Assembly: GCF_001295795.1 (NCBI RefSeq)
Contig: NZ_LJHY01000022.1
Coordinates: 1 to 64,000 of the forward strand
DNA from: Novosphingobium sp. AAP83
GTDB lineage: Bacteria; Pseudomonadota; Alphaproteobacteria; Sphingomonadales; Sphingomonadaceae
Length of the DNA: 64,000 bases
Direction of reading: 5' to 3'
In this document: positions 8,400 to 17,870 of the stretch, in pieces
Position numbering within the stretch: the first letter of the stretch is position 1
How the letters are laid out: each line of letters begins with the position of its first letter
Translations under genes and position numbers: made by a program
Notes under the pieces: model-generated
The model's database searches: none
What the model was told of the DNA's origin: nothing
The model's input: the letters and a program-made list of their open reading frames with translations, nothing else

Positions 8400-8942
8400 A
8401 TGCGTGTTGCGGTTCTTGCGCTTGCGGTGTTGCTGGCGGCTCCGGTGTCGGGGCAGGCTGGGGGGCAGGCGCTGCCAAAGGCCGTGCCTTCAGCCGGCAC
8501 GCCGCGCGATTTTGCAGGCGCAATGGAAAAGCCTGATCCTGCGCTGGCATACCGCATCCTGTTCGATATCTCTGCCCCGCCCAAGGACAAGGCGCAGCCC
8601 CATCAGACGCTGCAACGCGCAGGTGCCATGCTCAATGCCATGGCCGCCAGTGGCGCAAGGCCCAAGGCGGGGGATATCGCCATCGTCGTCCACGGCCCGC
8701 CCGATACCATCCTGCTCAGCGATGCCGCGCACACCAAACGCTATGGCACGCCCAACCCGAACCGGGTCTTGCTGGAAGAACTGGCCAATGCGGGGGTGTC
8801 GATCCGCATTTGCGGCCAGTCCTATCTCGGCCACGGCTATGCCCGCGATGAACTGCACCCCGCCGTCCAGCTAGACCTCATGGCCATGATCACCATCGCC
8901 AATCTGATGGCGCGCGGCTACGGCGTCGTGCGCGACAACTAG
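8400..8942 (+). CDS. Exported DsrE-family protein
   Basis: 180 aa with a signal peptide (MRVAVLALAVLLAAPVSG, cleavage near 20-24). The remaining domain resembles DsrE/DsrF sulfur-relay folds: ILFDIS, GDIAIVVHGPP, LLEELANAGVSIRICGQSYL (with a Cys at the usual switch position) and ITIANLMARGYGVV at the end. Exported single-domain DsrE-like proteins are common in sphingomonads and of unknown role. It may be co-transcribed with the M20 peptidase. Its TAG stop shares the palindrome CTAG with the stop of the convergent alanine dehydrogenase gene, leaving no intergenic space. Confidence 0.72.
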   Translation: MRVAVLALAVLLAAPVSGQAGGQALPKAVPSAGTPRDFAGAMEKPDPALAYRILFDISAPPKDKAQPHQTLQRAGAMLNAMAASGARPKAGDIAIVVHGPPDTILLSDAAHTKRYGTPNPNRVLLEELANAGVSIRICGQSYLGHGYARDELHPAVQLDLMAMITIANLMARGYGVVRDN

Positions 8943-10054
8943 GCCAGCACGTCGGTCACCGGCACATAGTCATAACCCAGTTCGCGCGCCACGGCTTCAT
9001 AGGTCACTTTGCCTTCGTGGACGTTTAGCCCCGCAGCAAGGTTCTTGTCGGCCCGCAGCGCCGCTTGCCAGCCCATGTTGGCAATGCGCAGAGCGTGGGG
9101 CAGGGTGACGTTGTTCAGCGCATAAGTGCTGGTCCGCGCCACCGCGCCCGGCATATTGGCCACACAGTAATGCACCACGCCATCCACGATATAGGTCGGA
9201 TCGGCGTGGGTTGTGGCATGGCTCGTTTCAAAGCAGCCGCCCTGATCAATCGCAACGTCCACCAGCACCGCACCCGGCTTCATCGTTTTTAACATATCGC
9301 GTGTCACCAGCTTGGGCGCGGCTGCTCCGGGAATCAGTACCGCACCGATGACAAGGTCGGCTTCGGCCACAAGGCTGGCGAGCGCGGCCTTGCCGGAGAA
9401 CAGCGTCCGCGCGCGTCCTTCGAAGTGATTGTCGAGCCGTTCAAGCACGTCTGGATCGCGATCGAGGATCGTCACATCCGCGCCAAGCCCCACCGCCATC
9501 TGTGCAGCATTCACACCCACCACGCCGCCACCGATCACCACCACTTTGCCCGGTAAAACCCCCGGAACGCCACCCAATAGAACGCCGCGCCCGCCATTGG
9601 CCTTCTCCAACGCGGTTGCGCCTGCTTGTATGGCCATGCGCCCCGCCACCTGGCTCATCGGCTTCAACAAGGGTAGGGCATTGCCCGCGCCGGTCACGGT
9701 TTCATAGGCAATCGCGGTGACGCCGGACTTCACCAGATCGGCGGTCTGTTCGGGATCGGGCGCAAGGTGAAGATAGGTGTAAAGGATCTGCCCCTTGCGC
9801 AGCATCGCACGCTCAACCGCTTGGGGTTCCTTCACTTTCACGATCATTTCGCAGCCATTGAACACAGTCTTGGCGTCAGGCTGGATCACCGCACCAGCAG
9901 CCAGATAATCCGCATCGCTTCCGCCGATGCCAGTGCCAGCACCCGCCTCAACCCACACCTCATGCCCGTGCGCTACCAATTCGCGCGCGCTCTCCGGTGT
10001 CAGGCCGACGCGGTATTCGTGGTTCTTTATCTCACGGACAGTGCCTACTCGCAT
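8939..10054 (-). CDS. ald: Alanine dehydrogenase
   Basis: A 371-aa NAD-dependent L-alanine dehydrogenase (alanine + NAD+ + H2O to pyruvate + ammonia + NADH). The family start [17 protein letters not shown] with GGAG upstream fixes the ATG at 10054. Active-site residues known for the Mycobacterium enzyme fall at the same numbers: R15, K75, H96 and D270. The nucleotide fold begins at [10 protein letters not shown] (~171-180). It is divergent from an AsnC/Lrp gene 144 bp away, the usual arrangement for an alanine-responsive activator, so it is likely induced by L-alanine. Confidence 0.95.
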   Translation of the reverse strand: MRVGTVREIKNHEYRVGLTPESARELVAHGHEVWVEAGAGTGIGGSDADYLAAGAVIQPDAKTVFNGCEMIVKVKEPQAVERAMLRKGQILYTYLHLAPDPEQTADLVKSGVTAIAYETVTGAGNALPLLKPMSQVAGRMAIQAGATALEKANGGRGVLLGGVPGVLPGKVVVIGGGVVGVNAAQMAVGLGADVTILDRDPDVLERLDNHFEGRARTLFSGKAALASLVAEADLVIGAVLIPGAAAPKLVTRDMLKTMKPGAVLVDVAIDQGGCFETSHATTHADPTYIVDGVVHYCVANMPGAVARTSTYALNNVTLPHALRIANMGWQAALRADKNLAAGLNVHEGKVTYEAVARELGYDYVPVTDVLA

Positions 10055-10096
10055 CGCGATACTCCTTGGGTTCATGCAATCACCTATGAACGCCAG

Positions 10097-10188
10097 AATA
10101 TCTCGTTGTTTCCGGTAAAAATTGCCTATTCTCGGCTTGGGTTTCACTTTGCATGGTGATATTTATCGAGATATAGAGATTTTACGGG
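10097..10188. promoter_or_regulatory. Possible Lrp/AsnC operator region
   Basis: Between ald and the divergent AsnC-type gene, two 9-bp boxes recur in inverted form with 8 of 9 matches each: AATATCTCG (10097) with CGAGATATA (10167), and CCGGTAAAA (10112) with TTTTACGGG (10180). This spaced A-B ... A'-B' pattern would suit an oligomeric Lrp-type regulator wrapping DNA. The role is inferred. Confidence 0.4.
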
Positions 10189-10198
10189 AATTTATTGC

Positions 10199-10669
10199 AT
10201 GGATCGTGCCGACATCGCCTTGCTTGAAGCGCTCCAGTCCGACTCGGCGCTTTCCATCGCCGAACTGGCAGACAAAGTCGCGCTCTCTGCCTCGGCCTGC
10301 CACCGCCGGATCAAGGCGCTGGAGCAATCCGGCATTATCGCAGGCTACGGTGCTCGGCTTGATCCGCGCAAACTGGGTTTGGCGGTCGAAGTCTTCGTAG
10401 AAATCACGCTGACCAGCCAAAGCCGCGAGGCGATGGACCGGTTCGAACGCGCGGTCAGCGATTTTGACGATATCCTCGAATGCCACCTGATGTCGGGCAC
10501 GGCGGACTATCTGTTGCGCGTGGCCGCGGCCGATCTTGGCCACTACGACAGCATCCACCGCGATTGCCTTGCGCGCTTGCCGGGCGTTTCCGCCATGCGA
10601 TCCAGCTTCTCGCTCCGGCGTATCAAACAGATGCAGGGCTATCCTGTGCGGAGCTTGCCCGCCACCTGA
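10199..10669 (+). CDS. Lrp/AsnC-family transcriptional regulator (AldR-like)
   Basis: 156 aa: N-terminal winged HTH (DRADIALLEALQSDSALSIA ... LSASACHRRIKALEQSG) followed by the RAM effector domain (VEVFVEITL ... DDILECHLMSGTADYLLRVAAAD). Its divergence from ald makes it the likely alanine-sensing regulator of alanine catabolism, and it probably controls its own gene from the shared 144-bp region. An ATG with ACGGGA upstream fits the family start. Confidence 0.9.
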   Translation: MDRADIALLEALQSDSALSIAELADKVALSASACHRRIKALEQSGIIAGYGARLDPRKLGLAVEVFVEITLTSQSREAMDRFERAVSDFDDILECHLMSGTADYLLRVAAADLGHYDSIHRDCLARLPGVSAMRSSFSLRRIKQMQGYPVRSLPAT

Positions 10670-10703
10670 TTGGTGGCTGCCTTCTTGTCTCTAAAGGGGA
10701 ATG

Positions 10704-10715
10704 CGTCATTTGACG
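10704..10715. repeat. Short perfect palindrome upstream of sulfotransferase gene
   Basis: CGTCATTTGACG has 5-bp arms and a 2-base centre and sits about 190 bp before the TPR-sulfotransferase ATG. It could be an operator; no other support. Confidence 0.2.
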
Positions 10716-10906
10716 TATGAAGCGCAAGGACGGGCAGGGCTAGCGTGCTAGCAACAAAAAGATTTCAAGCGTGCTTTTGCGCATTCAGGGTAATCACACG
10801 TGCAGCATCAAATGCCTTTCCCCAGGTCGGCTATGAATCTCAGGCTGCACCTGCACGCTGCGAACATTGCGGCCTCGGCCTGCGTTTTTGCGCACGTGGT
10901 TTCTGG

Positions 10907-12475
10907 ATGACGCTTATCCCCCACCCATCACCGCGCACATTGCTCGCATCGGGTGAGACGGGCCGCGCTCTGCATGAGGCTGAGCGTGCCCTTGGCCAAA
11001 ACCCCCGCGATGCCGAAGCGGCATTTGTAGCGGCGGTTGTGCATGTTGAATCTGGCAAGATTGGCGATGCTCTCGCATCCATTGCTGTGGCGGTTGCGGA
11101 ACAGCCCGCCAATGCCGAATACCTTGCCCAACAAGCGCGCATCCTGATCACCGCCCGCCGTGAGGCTGAGGCGATGGCTGCGGCAAGGGCAGCGGTTGCC
11201 AGCGCCAGCACCGATCCTTTCGTGCTGGATACGATCGGCTGCGTATTCGCACGTCTCGGCGCGCATGACGAGGCGCTGCCTCTGTTTGAACGCGCCGTGG
11301 CCGCAGCGCCCGATGTTGTGGAATACCGCTTCAATCTTGCCAGCACCTTCGGCTTCTTTGGCAAAGTCGATGCAGCAGCAGAGCAGTACGAGGCGATTGT
11401 CGCGCGCCAGCCTGCCCATGGCCGCGCACATATCGGCCTTGCCGGATTGAAGCGTAAAGCCCTGCCAGAGCGTGTCGACCAGATTGAGGCAGCATTGCAG
11501 ACGGGGCCAGACCCAGTCGATGCCGTCCGCCTACACTATGCAGCAGCAGCCGCGCTCGAAGATCTGGGGCGTGATGAAGAAGCGTTTTCCCATCTAGCGC
11601 GTGGGAACAAGGCCCATCGCGCGCGGCTCGATTACGATATTGCACAAGACGAAGCGCTGTTTGAAGCATTGCGGCACACTTTTGCACATGGGCTGCCGAT
11701 GGTCAGCGACAGCACGCTTACCGACGCCCCGTTGTTCGTCGTCGGCTTGCCCCGTACCGGCACAACGCTGGTTGACCGGATACTCTCATCGCACCGCGAG
11801 GTTACCTCGGCAGGCGAACTTCAAGCCATGCCTCTGGCGGTCAAGCAACTGGCCAAAACCCGCTCGCGCCTTGTGCTGGATGAACCGACCATCACAGCGA
11901 TGTCGGGCCTTTCTGTGCAAACCTTGGGGGAGCATTACCTTGCGCGTGCGCGCCAAAATACAGGCGCGCAATCCTTACGGTTTGTGGATAAGTTTCCGCT
12001 CAACTTTCTTTACATCGGCTGGATTATCGAAGCGCTGCCCAATGCCAACATCATCTGCTTGCGGCGCGGCGCGATGGACAGTGTCTGGAGCAATTACAAA
12101 CACTTGTTTGCCACCGGCTCACCCTACTACCGCTGGTCCTATGATCTGATGGACACCGCACGCTACGTCCTGATGTTCCAGCGGATTATGGGGTTCTGGC
12201 GGCAGCGCTTTCCCGGTCGCATTCACGAGGTGAGCTACGAACAACTGGTCGGCGATCAGGAAGTGCAATCGCGCCGCATGCTGGCCCATTGTGGTCTGGC
12301 TTGGGACCCTGCCTGCCTTGAATTCCACCGCAACCAAGCCGCAGTCGCAACGCCCAGCGCGCAACAAGTGCGCCAGCCGATCAATGCGCGGGCAATTGGC
12401 CGGTGGCGCGCGCATCAGCACCAGCTTGGTGAAGTCATGGAATTCTTTATCTCCAACGGCATCCCGCTGGATTAG
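10907..12475 (+). CDS. TPR-repeat sulfotransferase
   Basis: The ATG at 10907 is taken as start (522 aa). An upstream in-frame extension of 54 residues is rich in Cys and Arg and unlike the family. Residues ~1-250 are TPR-like helices (RALHEAERALGQNPRDAEA, EALPLFERAVAAAPD and similar). The C-terminal half is a PAPS-dependent sulfotransferase: 5'-phosphosulfate loop LFVVGLPRTGTTLVDRILSS (~275) and 3'-phosphate segment FVDKFPLNFLYIG ... ICLRRGAMDSVWSNYKHLF. This architecture is frequent in sphingomonads, but the acceptor is unknown. It stands alone, with a GC-rich hairpin after the stop. Confidence 0.83.
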   Translation: MTLIPHPSPRTLLASGETGRALHEAERALGQNPRDAEAAFVAAVVHVESGKIGDALASIAVAVAEQPANAEYLAQQARILITARREAEAMAAARAAVASASTDPFVLDTIGCVFARLGAHDEALPLFERAVAAAPDVVEYRFNLASTFGFFGKVDAAAEQYEAIVARQPAHGRAHIGLAGLKRKALPERVDQIEAALQTGPDPVDAVRLHYAAAAALEDLGRDEEAFSHLARGNKAHRARLDYDIAQDEALFEALRHTFAHGLPMVSDSTLTDAPLFVVGLPRTGTTLVDRILSSHREVTSAGELQAMPLAVKQLAKTRSRLVLDEPTITAMSGLSVQTLGEHYLARARQNTGAQSLRFVDKFPLNFLYIGWIIEALPNANIICLRRGAMDSVWSNYKHLFATGSPYYRWSYDLMDTARYVLMFQRIMGFWRQRFPGRIHEVSYEQLVGDQEVQSRRMLAHCGLAWDPACLEFHRNQAAVATPSAQQVRQPINARAIGRWRAHQHQLGEVMEFFISNGIPLD

Positions 12476-12488
12476 AACCAAAAAATAG

Positions 12489-12515
12489 GCCGCCAGCTCT
12501 AACGAACGGGCGGCC
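12489..12515 (+). terminator. GC hairpin after sulfotransferase gene
   Basis: GGCCGCC and GGCGGCC arms enclose a 13-base loop 14 bp after the stop. There is no T run, so termination is uncertain. Confidence 0.35.
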
Positions 12516-12633
12516 AAGTCTTCGCAGGTAACACGTGAAATCTTAACCGGCATCACGCCGGGCAAAATCCAGATTTGTTGAATAGGGTGTTATGCTGCCG
12601 ACGGTATTAGCCAAATAGCGTATATCGGCTATA

Positions 12634-13191
12634 TCAGGGTGCAGCCGCTGCCAGAATGCATTGTTCGGCCCAGCGTAATTCGTCCGGTGTATCGACATCT
12701 AGCGCAAGCGCCGGATCAAGCTCGATTGCAGGCGCATGACGCAACAAAGCGCCTGCACCCCGGTCTCCGGACAATTGCTTCAGCGCTGTAAAATGCTGCG
12801 CCCCGAATACCGCGGGCACCATCGCCAATCCGTCCACACGCGATGCCACAATATCGCCATCAAACGCCGCCAGCAGAGTTTGAAAATGTGCCGTGGGCAC
12901 CAACGGCATATCGGCCAGAGCAATCAACACGGATGTTTCATCCCCTAGCGCCGCAACCCCGGTTGCAATTGAACGGGACAGCGGCCCATCAGCGGGGCTT
13001 ACCATCACGCGCTCAAACCCCGGCAGATCGGGCGTTGTGGCAGAACAAACCGCTATAAACCGGGTGAACGGCAGTCCTGCAAGGCGATCAGCGGCATGGC
13101 GCGCAAGCGGTTTTCCAGCTAGAACTGCGTTTAACTTCCCACCGCCAAAGCGGGAGCCGCGCCCTGCACCCAGCAGGACCAGTGCCGTCAT
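12634..13191 (-). CDS. MobA/MocA-like molybdopterin nucleotidyltransferase
   Basis: 185 aa with the nucleotidyltransferase signature LLGAGRGSRFGGGKLNAVLAGKPLA cut to its key elements: glycine-rich GAGRGSRFG, K19 and the metal-binding DMPL (~108-111). The family adds CMP or GMP to molybdopterin. As the last gene of an operon coding a molybdenum hydroxylase and an XdhC chaperone, it most probably makes molybdopterin cytosine dinucleotide (MocA role) for the IorB subunit. It starts 24 bp after xdhC. Confidence 0.8.
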   Translation of the reverse strand: MTALVLLGAGRGSRFGGGKLNAVLAGKPLARHAADRLAGLPFTRFIAVCSATTPDLPGFERVMVSPADGPLSRSIATGVAALGDETSVLIALADMPLVPTAHFQTLLAAFDGDIVASRVDGLAMVPAVFGAQHFTALKQLSGDRGAGALLRHAPAIELDPALALDVDTPDELRWAEQCILAAAAP

Positions 13192-13215
13192 GCGCTTGCC
13201 GCAAGGCGCCTGCCG

Positions 13216-14193
13216 TCACACATTGGAGCGTGCCACCAGCGGCTCCCCCATCCAGTGTGACCATCGCGCCAGCGTGTTAAAATCGGCAACAATCTCGCCC
13301 AATATCGATAGCGCCAGCGTGGCCGGATCGCGCGTTGCCGGGATCAGGCCGATGTGGCCTCGGACATTTCCGATCTGCTCTGGCGGCACGTCCGCGTGCT
13401 CCAGCATTGCCAGCCGCGCTGCATGCGTGCGGCGGCTGCCGATTGCCCCCAGATAGAACGAAGGCAGCGCAAGCGCTTGCGGCAACAACTTCTCTTCCCA
13501 ATCGCGGCCATGGAACAGGAACACAAAAGCCGTCCAGGGATCGCTCTGCGTGATGGGTAAGGTGTTGCGCGTGGCCAGAAATGTCGTCTCGATCCCCTCA
13601 CGCAACAGGTCATCACACGTAGGCTGATCGGGGGTCAGTGCGTGCATTTTTACACCAAAGTGGGTGCCAAGACGTGCAAACGCGGTCAAATCTTCGCCTT
13701 GGCCAAGCGCATGGATTTGCAGCGATGGCCGATAGGTATGGTGCAGATTTTGGCCGTCCCATGCGCGGGGTGTTGGGTCAGGCACTGATACTACGCCGTC
13801 GCATTCAACGCTTAGACATGCCTCCTCACGCTGGGCCAGCTTGGCCAAAGCAGCGCTTATTGCAGAAGGGTCCGGTCGCGGGGTAAACAGCAGGTCGATG
13901 CCGCCCCCGCAGGGCAAACGCACATCGATGTAAGGCGATCCGACGCCGTAACGCACAACACGGCCCCAGCCATCGCCAAGGGTTTCAAGCGCTTCGGCGG
14001 CGACGGCGTCTTCAACACAGCCGCCAGAAAACGATCCAATGCGCCGTCCATCGGCGGCCACGGCCATTTGGGCACCAATCGCACGGGATGATCCGCCCTC
14101 GATTCCAATCAGTGTAACCAGCACTGTATCAACACGCTCGGCGCGGCGATCCGCGATAAACTGTAGAATGTCGGTCGGCGTTGTGGCGATCAT
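13216..14193 (-). CDS. XdhC/CoxI-family molybdenum cofactor maturation protein
   Basis: 325 aa with both XdhC domains: an N-terminal XdhC_CoxI segment (LVTLIGIEGGSSRAIGAQMAV, SFSGGCVEDAVAAEAL with the conserved SGGCVE) and a C-terminal Rossmann segment (FYLGAIGSRRTHAARL ... HIGLIPATRDPATLALSILGEI). XdhC proteins bind, sulfurate and deliver molybdenum cofactor to xanthine dehydrogenase-family enzymes. It lies between iorB (10 bp upstream) and a MocA-like gene, so it is the dedicated chaperone of this oxidase. Confidence 0.87.
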   Translation of the reverse strand: MIATTPTDILQFIADRRAERVDTVLVTLIGIEGGSSRAIGAQMAVAADGRRIGSFSGGCVEDAVAAEALETLGDGWGRVVRYGVGSPYIDVRLPCGGGIDLLFTPRPDPSAISAALAKLAQREEACLSVECDGVVSVPDPTPRAWDGQNLHHTYRPSLQIHALGQGEDLTAFARLGTHFGVKMHALTPDQPTCDDLLREGIETTFLATRNTLPITQSDPWTAFVFLFHGRDWEEKLLPQALALPSFYLGAIGSRRTHAARLAMLEHADVPPEQIGNVRGHIGLIPATRDPATLALSILGEIVADFNTLARWSHWMGEPLVARSNV

Positions 14194-14203
14194 TGCAAAA
14201 GCG

Positions 14204-16366
14204 CTATATCATCTCCAGTGGCAATCGGCGATGCCGTTTTCCGGTGATCGAATAAATGGCATTGGCCAGCGCGGGAATAACCGGGGGCAGGGCGGGTTCG
14301 CCAAGCCCGGTTGGCGGAAAGTCAGTCTTGACGAATTCGACCGCAATTTCACGCGGTACGCCATCCATCCGCATCAGTGCAAAATCACCAAAGTTTTCTG
14401 CCGTCACCACGCCTGTTTCCTGCACGATCTTCTGGCCCAGCATCGCCTGACCCAATCCTTCAATCGCGGAGCCTTGCACCTGATGCCGCGCATTGATCGG
14501 ATTGATCACCTGGCTGCCGATGTCGCCTGCCACCCAGACTTTATCAACCTTCACCGCGCCGTCCGCTATGGTCACGTCCACCACTTCGGCAAAATAGCCC
14601 AGATGGCTGAAATAGAACCCGAAACCGCGCCCCGTTTCGCGTCCTTTCCAGCCGGCAGACTTGCAAACGGCATCAATCACCCCGCGCGCCCTACCGGTAT
14701 GGAACGGCACCCGCCCGCCCGGGATCTCGCGCGATGCTCCCAATGTGCGGCGCATCAATTCGGGCAAATCCAGTCCTGCCGCTTCTGCCACTTCATCAAG
14801 GAAGCCTTGGAACACAAACGCCATCGCGTTGGATGTCGGTGCGCGTAGCCAGCCTGTGGCAAGATTGGTCGCCATATAGCTGACGCCATAATCCACGTTT
14901 GGCACGACAGGCCCTGGAAACTCTGTTGCAGCCATCTCGGCGGCGCGGATCGGCTTGCCATCCTTGGCAAAGGTGACGAAGTGGTCTTTGAGCGCCACAA
15001 TTGCGCCACTGGCATCCAGCCCTGCGCTAAACCGGTGCCAGCCTGCGGGCCGGTAAAAGTCATGGCGGAAATCGTCCGTCCGGTCATACAGCACTTTGAC
15101 CGGCTTGCCCGGCAATGCCTTGGCGGCTTGTCCGGCAATCGCCATGAAATCGTGCAGCAATCGCCGACCGAACCCGCCCCCGATCCGCGTCAGGTGGATC
15201 GTCATATCTTCAGGCGCGATCCCGCAAACGCGCGCAGTTTCGGCCCTGCCATTGCCCGGTGACTGGCTTGGCGCCCACATCTCCAGCTTGCCGTCCTTGA
15301 ACAGCGCGGTGCAATTTTGTGGCTCCAGCGTGGCATGGGCAAGGAAGGGATATTCGTAATCCGCTTTCACCACTTTGGCCGCATTGGCCAGCGCTGCATC
15401 GGCATCGCCTGCCTTGAACAGGCTGGTTTGCGGCGCATGGGCGAGCAGTCCTGCCGCGTCCTTCTCATATCCGGCAGTTGAAAAACCACGGACAGCGCTA
15501 TCGTCCCATGTCACCGCCAGCTTCTCGCGCGCCTTGCTGGCCTTCCACCAGCTATCGGCCACGATCAGTACGGTATCGCTCTTGCCCAAAGGCACATAGC
15601 CGCTGTTGACTGCTACCACGGCGATCACGCCCGGAATTGCCTTCACCGCAGCATCATCAATCGCAACGACAGTGCCGCCGTGCGAAGGGCATTTTACCAC
15701 CGCCGCATGAACAAGGCCGGGAAGGCGCATGTCTATGCCAAACAGCGGCTCACCCTTGATGATCTTGGGCACATCAACGCCTACCTTGGATTGACCGATG
15801 ATCGAAAAGGCAGTCGGGTCTTTCAGTGCCACTTTGGCAAGATCGGGCGGGGTTTCCGCAGACGCCGCCTTTGCCAGTGAGGCATAAGTCAGGCTCTTGC
15901 CGCTCATTTTGTGCAGCACCGCGCCGCGTGCGGTCGATAGCGTCGCCGCATCAACGCCCCATTGCTTGGCTGCCGCCGCAATCAACATCGCACGCGCTGC
16001 CGCACCCACTTGCCGCATCGGCAGCCAGTTGCGCGGTGTAGCCGAGCTGCCGCCTGCGGTTTGGATCCCGTAAACCTTTTCGTCCGCGTCGGTCTGCTCG
16101 ATGATCACCTGCTCCCAAGCGAGGTCCAGTTCCTCGGCAATCAGCATCGGCAGCATGACCTTTACGCCTTGGCCGATCTCGGGGTTCTTTGCGCCAATAG
16201 TCACGCTGTTGTCGGCATTGATCCGCACAAAGGCATTGAGCACATCGGGCTGCGCTCCAGGGGCAGATGCACCCAACACGACAGAAGCATCCAGCGTCAG
16301 CACCGCTCCGCCCGCCAGTGAGGCGACCATGAACGAACGGCGGTTCAAGATGGCAGCTTTGCTCAT
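14204..16366 (-). CDS. Molybdenum hydroxylase large subunit (IorB-type aldehyde oxidoreductase)
   Basis: 720 aa from the ATG at 16366, which overlaps the iorA stop by 4 bp. A twin-arginine signal is visible ([18 protein letters not shown], residues ~8-25), so the folded complex is exported to the periplasm. The molybdopterin-binding body includes [49 protein letters not shown] and a C-terminal [14 protein letters not shown] ... [20 protein letters not shown]. In the IorB group these enzymes hydroxylate N-heterocycles or oxidise aldehydes. Its position opposite a TTQ amine dehydrogenase cluster suggests an aldehyde substrate. Confidence 0.87.
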   Translation of the reverse strand: MSKAAILNRRSFMVASLAGGAVLTLDASVVLGASAPGAQPDVLNAFVRINADNSVTIGAKNPEIGQGVKVMLPMLIAEELDLAWEQVIIEQTDADEKVYGIQTAGGSSATPRNWLPMRQVGAAARAMLIAAAAKQWGVDAATLSTARGAVLHKMSGKSLTYASLAKAASAETPPDLAKVALKDPTAFSIIGQSKVGVDVPKIIKGEPLFGIDMRLPGLVHAAVVKCPSHGGTVVAIDDAAVKAIPGVIAVVAVNSGYVPLGKSDTVLIVADSWWKASKAREKLAVTWDDSAVRGFSTAGYEKDAAGLLAHAPQTSLFKAGDADAALANAAKVVKADYEYPFLAHATLEPQNCTALFKDGKLEMWAPSQSPGNGRAETARVCGIAPEDMTIHLTRIGGGFGRRLLHDFMAIAGQAAKALPGKPVKVLYDRTDDFRHDFYRPAGWHRFSAGLDASGAIVALKDHFVTFAKDGKPIRAAEMAATEFPGPVVPNVDYGVSYMATNLATGWLRAPTSNAMAFVFQGFLDEVAEAAGLDLPELMRRTLGASREIPGGRVPFHTGRARGVIDAVCKSAGWKGRETGRGFGFYFSHLGYFAEVVDVTIADGAVKVDKVWVAGDIGSQVINPINARHQVQGSAIEGLGQAMLGQKIVQETGVVTAENFGDFALMRMDGVPREIAVEFVKTDFPPTGLGEPALPPVIPALANAIYSITGKRHRRLPLEMI

Positions 16367-16866
16367 GCCATCTGCTCCCCGCTTGGCTGGCCCGCATCGA
16401 CAATCTCCGCAGGCAGCCCGGCCGCGTGGCGGATTGCCGCCCGAATGCGCAGATAGGTGGCACAACGGCAGATGTTCCCGCTCATCCAGCCATCGATATC
16501 GTCGGCGGTCGGCTTGGGGTTTTGCTTCAGCAACGCAGTGGCCGACATGATCTGCCCCGCCTGGCAATAGCCGCATTGCGGCACGTCCAGCGCCGCCCAT
16601 GCTGCGCTTACGCGCTTGCCGATGGCATTGGCGGCGATCCCCTCAATCGTTGTCACCACTTTGCCGGCTGCATCGGCAATCAGCGTCTGGCAAGACCGCA
16701 CGGCTTCACCATCAAGGTGAACCGTGCACGCACCACACAGCCCTGCGCCGCAACCAAACTTGGTTCCGGGCATATCCAGATCCTCGCGCAGCACCCACAG
16801 CAAAGGCTTGTCGGTTTCGGCTTCAACCACGCGCTTGCGGCCATTTACGGTGAGGGCAATACTCAT
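16363..16866 (-). CDS. [2Fe-2S] subunit of molybdenum hydroxylase (IorA-type)
   Basis: 167 aa. The start [14 protein letters not shown] at 16866 matches the family; a longer upstream frame does not. An N-terminal plant-type ferredoxin cluster is seen in [20 protein letters not shown] with a fourth Cys in RSCQ. The C-terminal four-helix [2Fe-2S] domain has CGYCQAGQ and NICRCATY. It passes electrons from the molybdenum centre of IorB to an acceptor, in this subfamily usually a cytochrome c. It is the first gene of iorA-iorB-xdhC-mocA and is divergent from a TetR gene (212 bp between starts). Confidence 0.9.
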   Translation of the reverse strand: MSIALTVNGRKRVVEAETDKPLLWVLREDLDMPGTKFGCGAGLCGACTVHLDGEAVRSCQTLIADAAGKVVTTIEGIAANAIGKRVSAAWAALDVPQCGYCQAGQIMSATALLKQNPKPTADDIDGWMSGNICRCATYLRIRAAIRHAAGLPAEIVDAGQPSGEQMA

Positions 16867-17078
16867 CGACCTATGTCCTTGAATGTCGGTAAGAAGTTTG
16901 ACGGCTAAGGCTGATAAATGATGGTTATGCGCCAAAGCTTTAAGCGAATTTTGAACAGACAGCTCCCCTTTGGTCAAGCGCCTTGTTGATCGGTTTTGAA
17001 AGCCTGGAACCGTAACAACTTGGTGATTGATGGTCATTGCGGTTGGCGCAGACGAAACTCTGGTGTTATGCGCAAACC

Positions 17079-17762
17079 ATGGCCTCTGCCCGCTCTGAAC
17101 ACAGCGTAACCGAAATGCCCTCCGCGCCCCGCCCGGGAACCTATGTGCGTGGTGCCGAAACGGTTGATGCCATTATCAAAGCGGCCTTGCGGGTTTTGAT
17201 CGATGAGGGGGCAGGGGCCTTCACCATCCGCCGCATTGCTGCGGAATGCGGCATGAAAGTCGGCAACGTCAGCTACCATTTCCCCAAAAAGGAACTGCTG
17301 ATCCAGACCCTGCTGGATGATATCATTGGCAACTACGATAAAGTGCTGGCCCGCACCGTGCGCCAACCGGGACTTGATGCTGCGGAACGGCTGCGCCTGA
17401 TCGTGGTTCTATGCCTTGATGACATTGGCGGAAAACGTACAACCCGCCTGTTCACCGAATTGTGGGCGCTGGCCAATCACAATGAATTCGTCGCAGATCG
17501 TGTCCGCCTGTTTTATAGCAGCGTGCATAACACTATCGCGGAATATGTGGCGGAATTGAACCCCGCACTCAGCCTTGATGAAGTGCGCTCTGTCGCAATT
17601 TACATCAGCGCATCGATGGAGGGGGCAACGCCCTTCCTTGGCTATGAAAAGCCATGGGCGCACCACATGCGCGCTTTCACAGCCATCGCCGCCCATGCGT
17701 TGGTGCAGCTTGCGCAAACCATTACATCGCGCGAAATTGCGGGGCTGGCGGATCGCCCGTGA
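17079..17762 (+). CDS. TetR-family regulator between aldehyde oxidase and amine dehydrogenase clusters
   Basis: 227 aa from the ATG at 17079; TTG 17037 and ATG 17115 are alternatives. The N-terminal HTH is clear ([40 protein letters not shown], with the FPKKELL helix 4). The C-terminal ligand domain is unassigned. It is divergent from iorAB and 108 bp upstream of, and on the same strand as, the amine dehydrogenase genes, so it is well placed to control both. Its ligand may be an amine or aldehyde, by inference only. Confidence 0.82.
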   Translation: MASARSEHSVTEMPSAPRPGTYVRGAETVDAIIKAALRVLIDEGAGAFTIRRIAAECGMKVGNVSYHFPKKELLIQTLLDDIIGNYDKVLARTVRQPGLDAAERLRLIVVLCLDDIGGKRTTRLFTELWALANHNEFVADRVRLFYSSVHNTIAEYVAELNPALSLDEVRSVAIYISASMEGATPFLGYEKPWAHHMRAFTAIAAHALVQLAQTITSREIAGLADRP

Positions 17763-17870
17763 TCGCTGCTGGCGAATGCTCTGTCGGCTTGATTTCTTGC
17801 AATTGCGAAAAGGAACTTGACCGAATCTGGACATGCGTCAAAACTTTGGCAATCATTCAAGGGGGCCATG

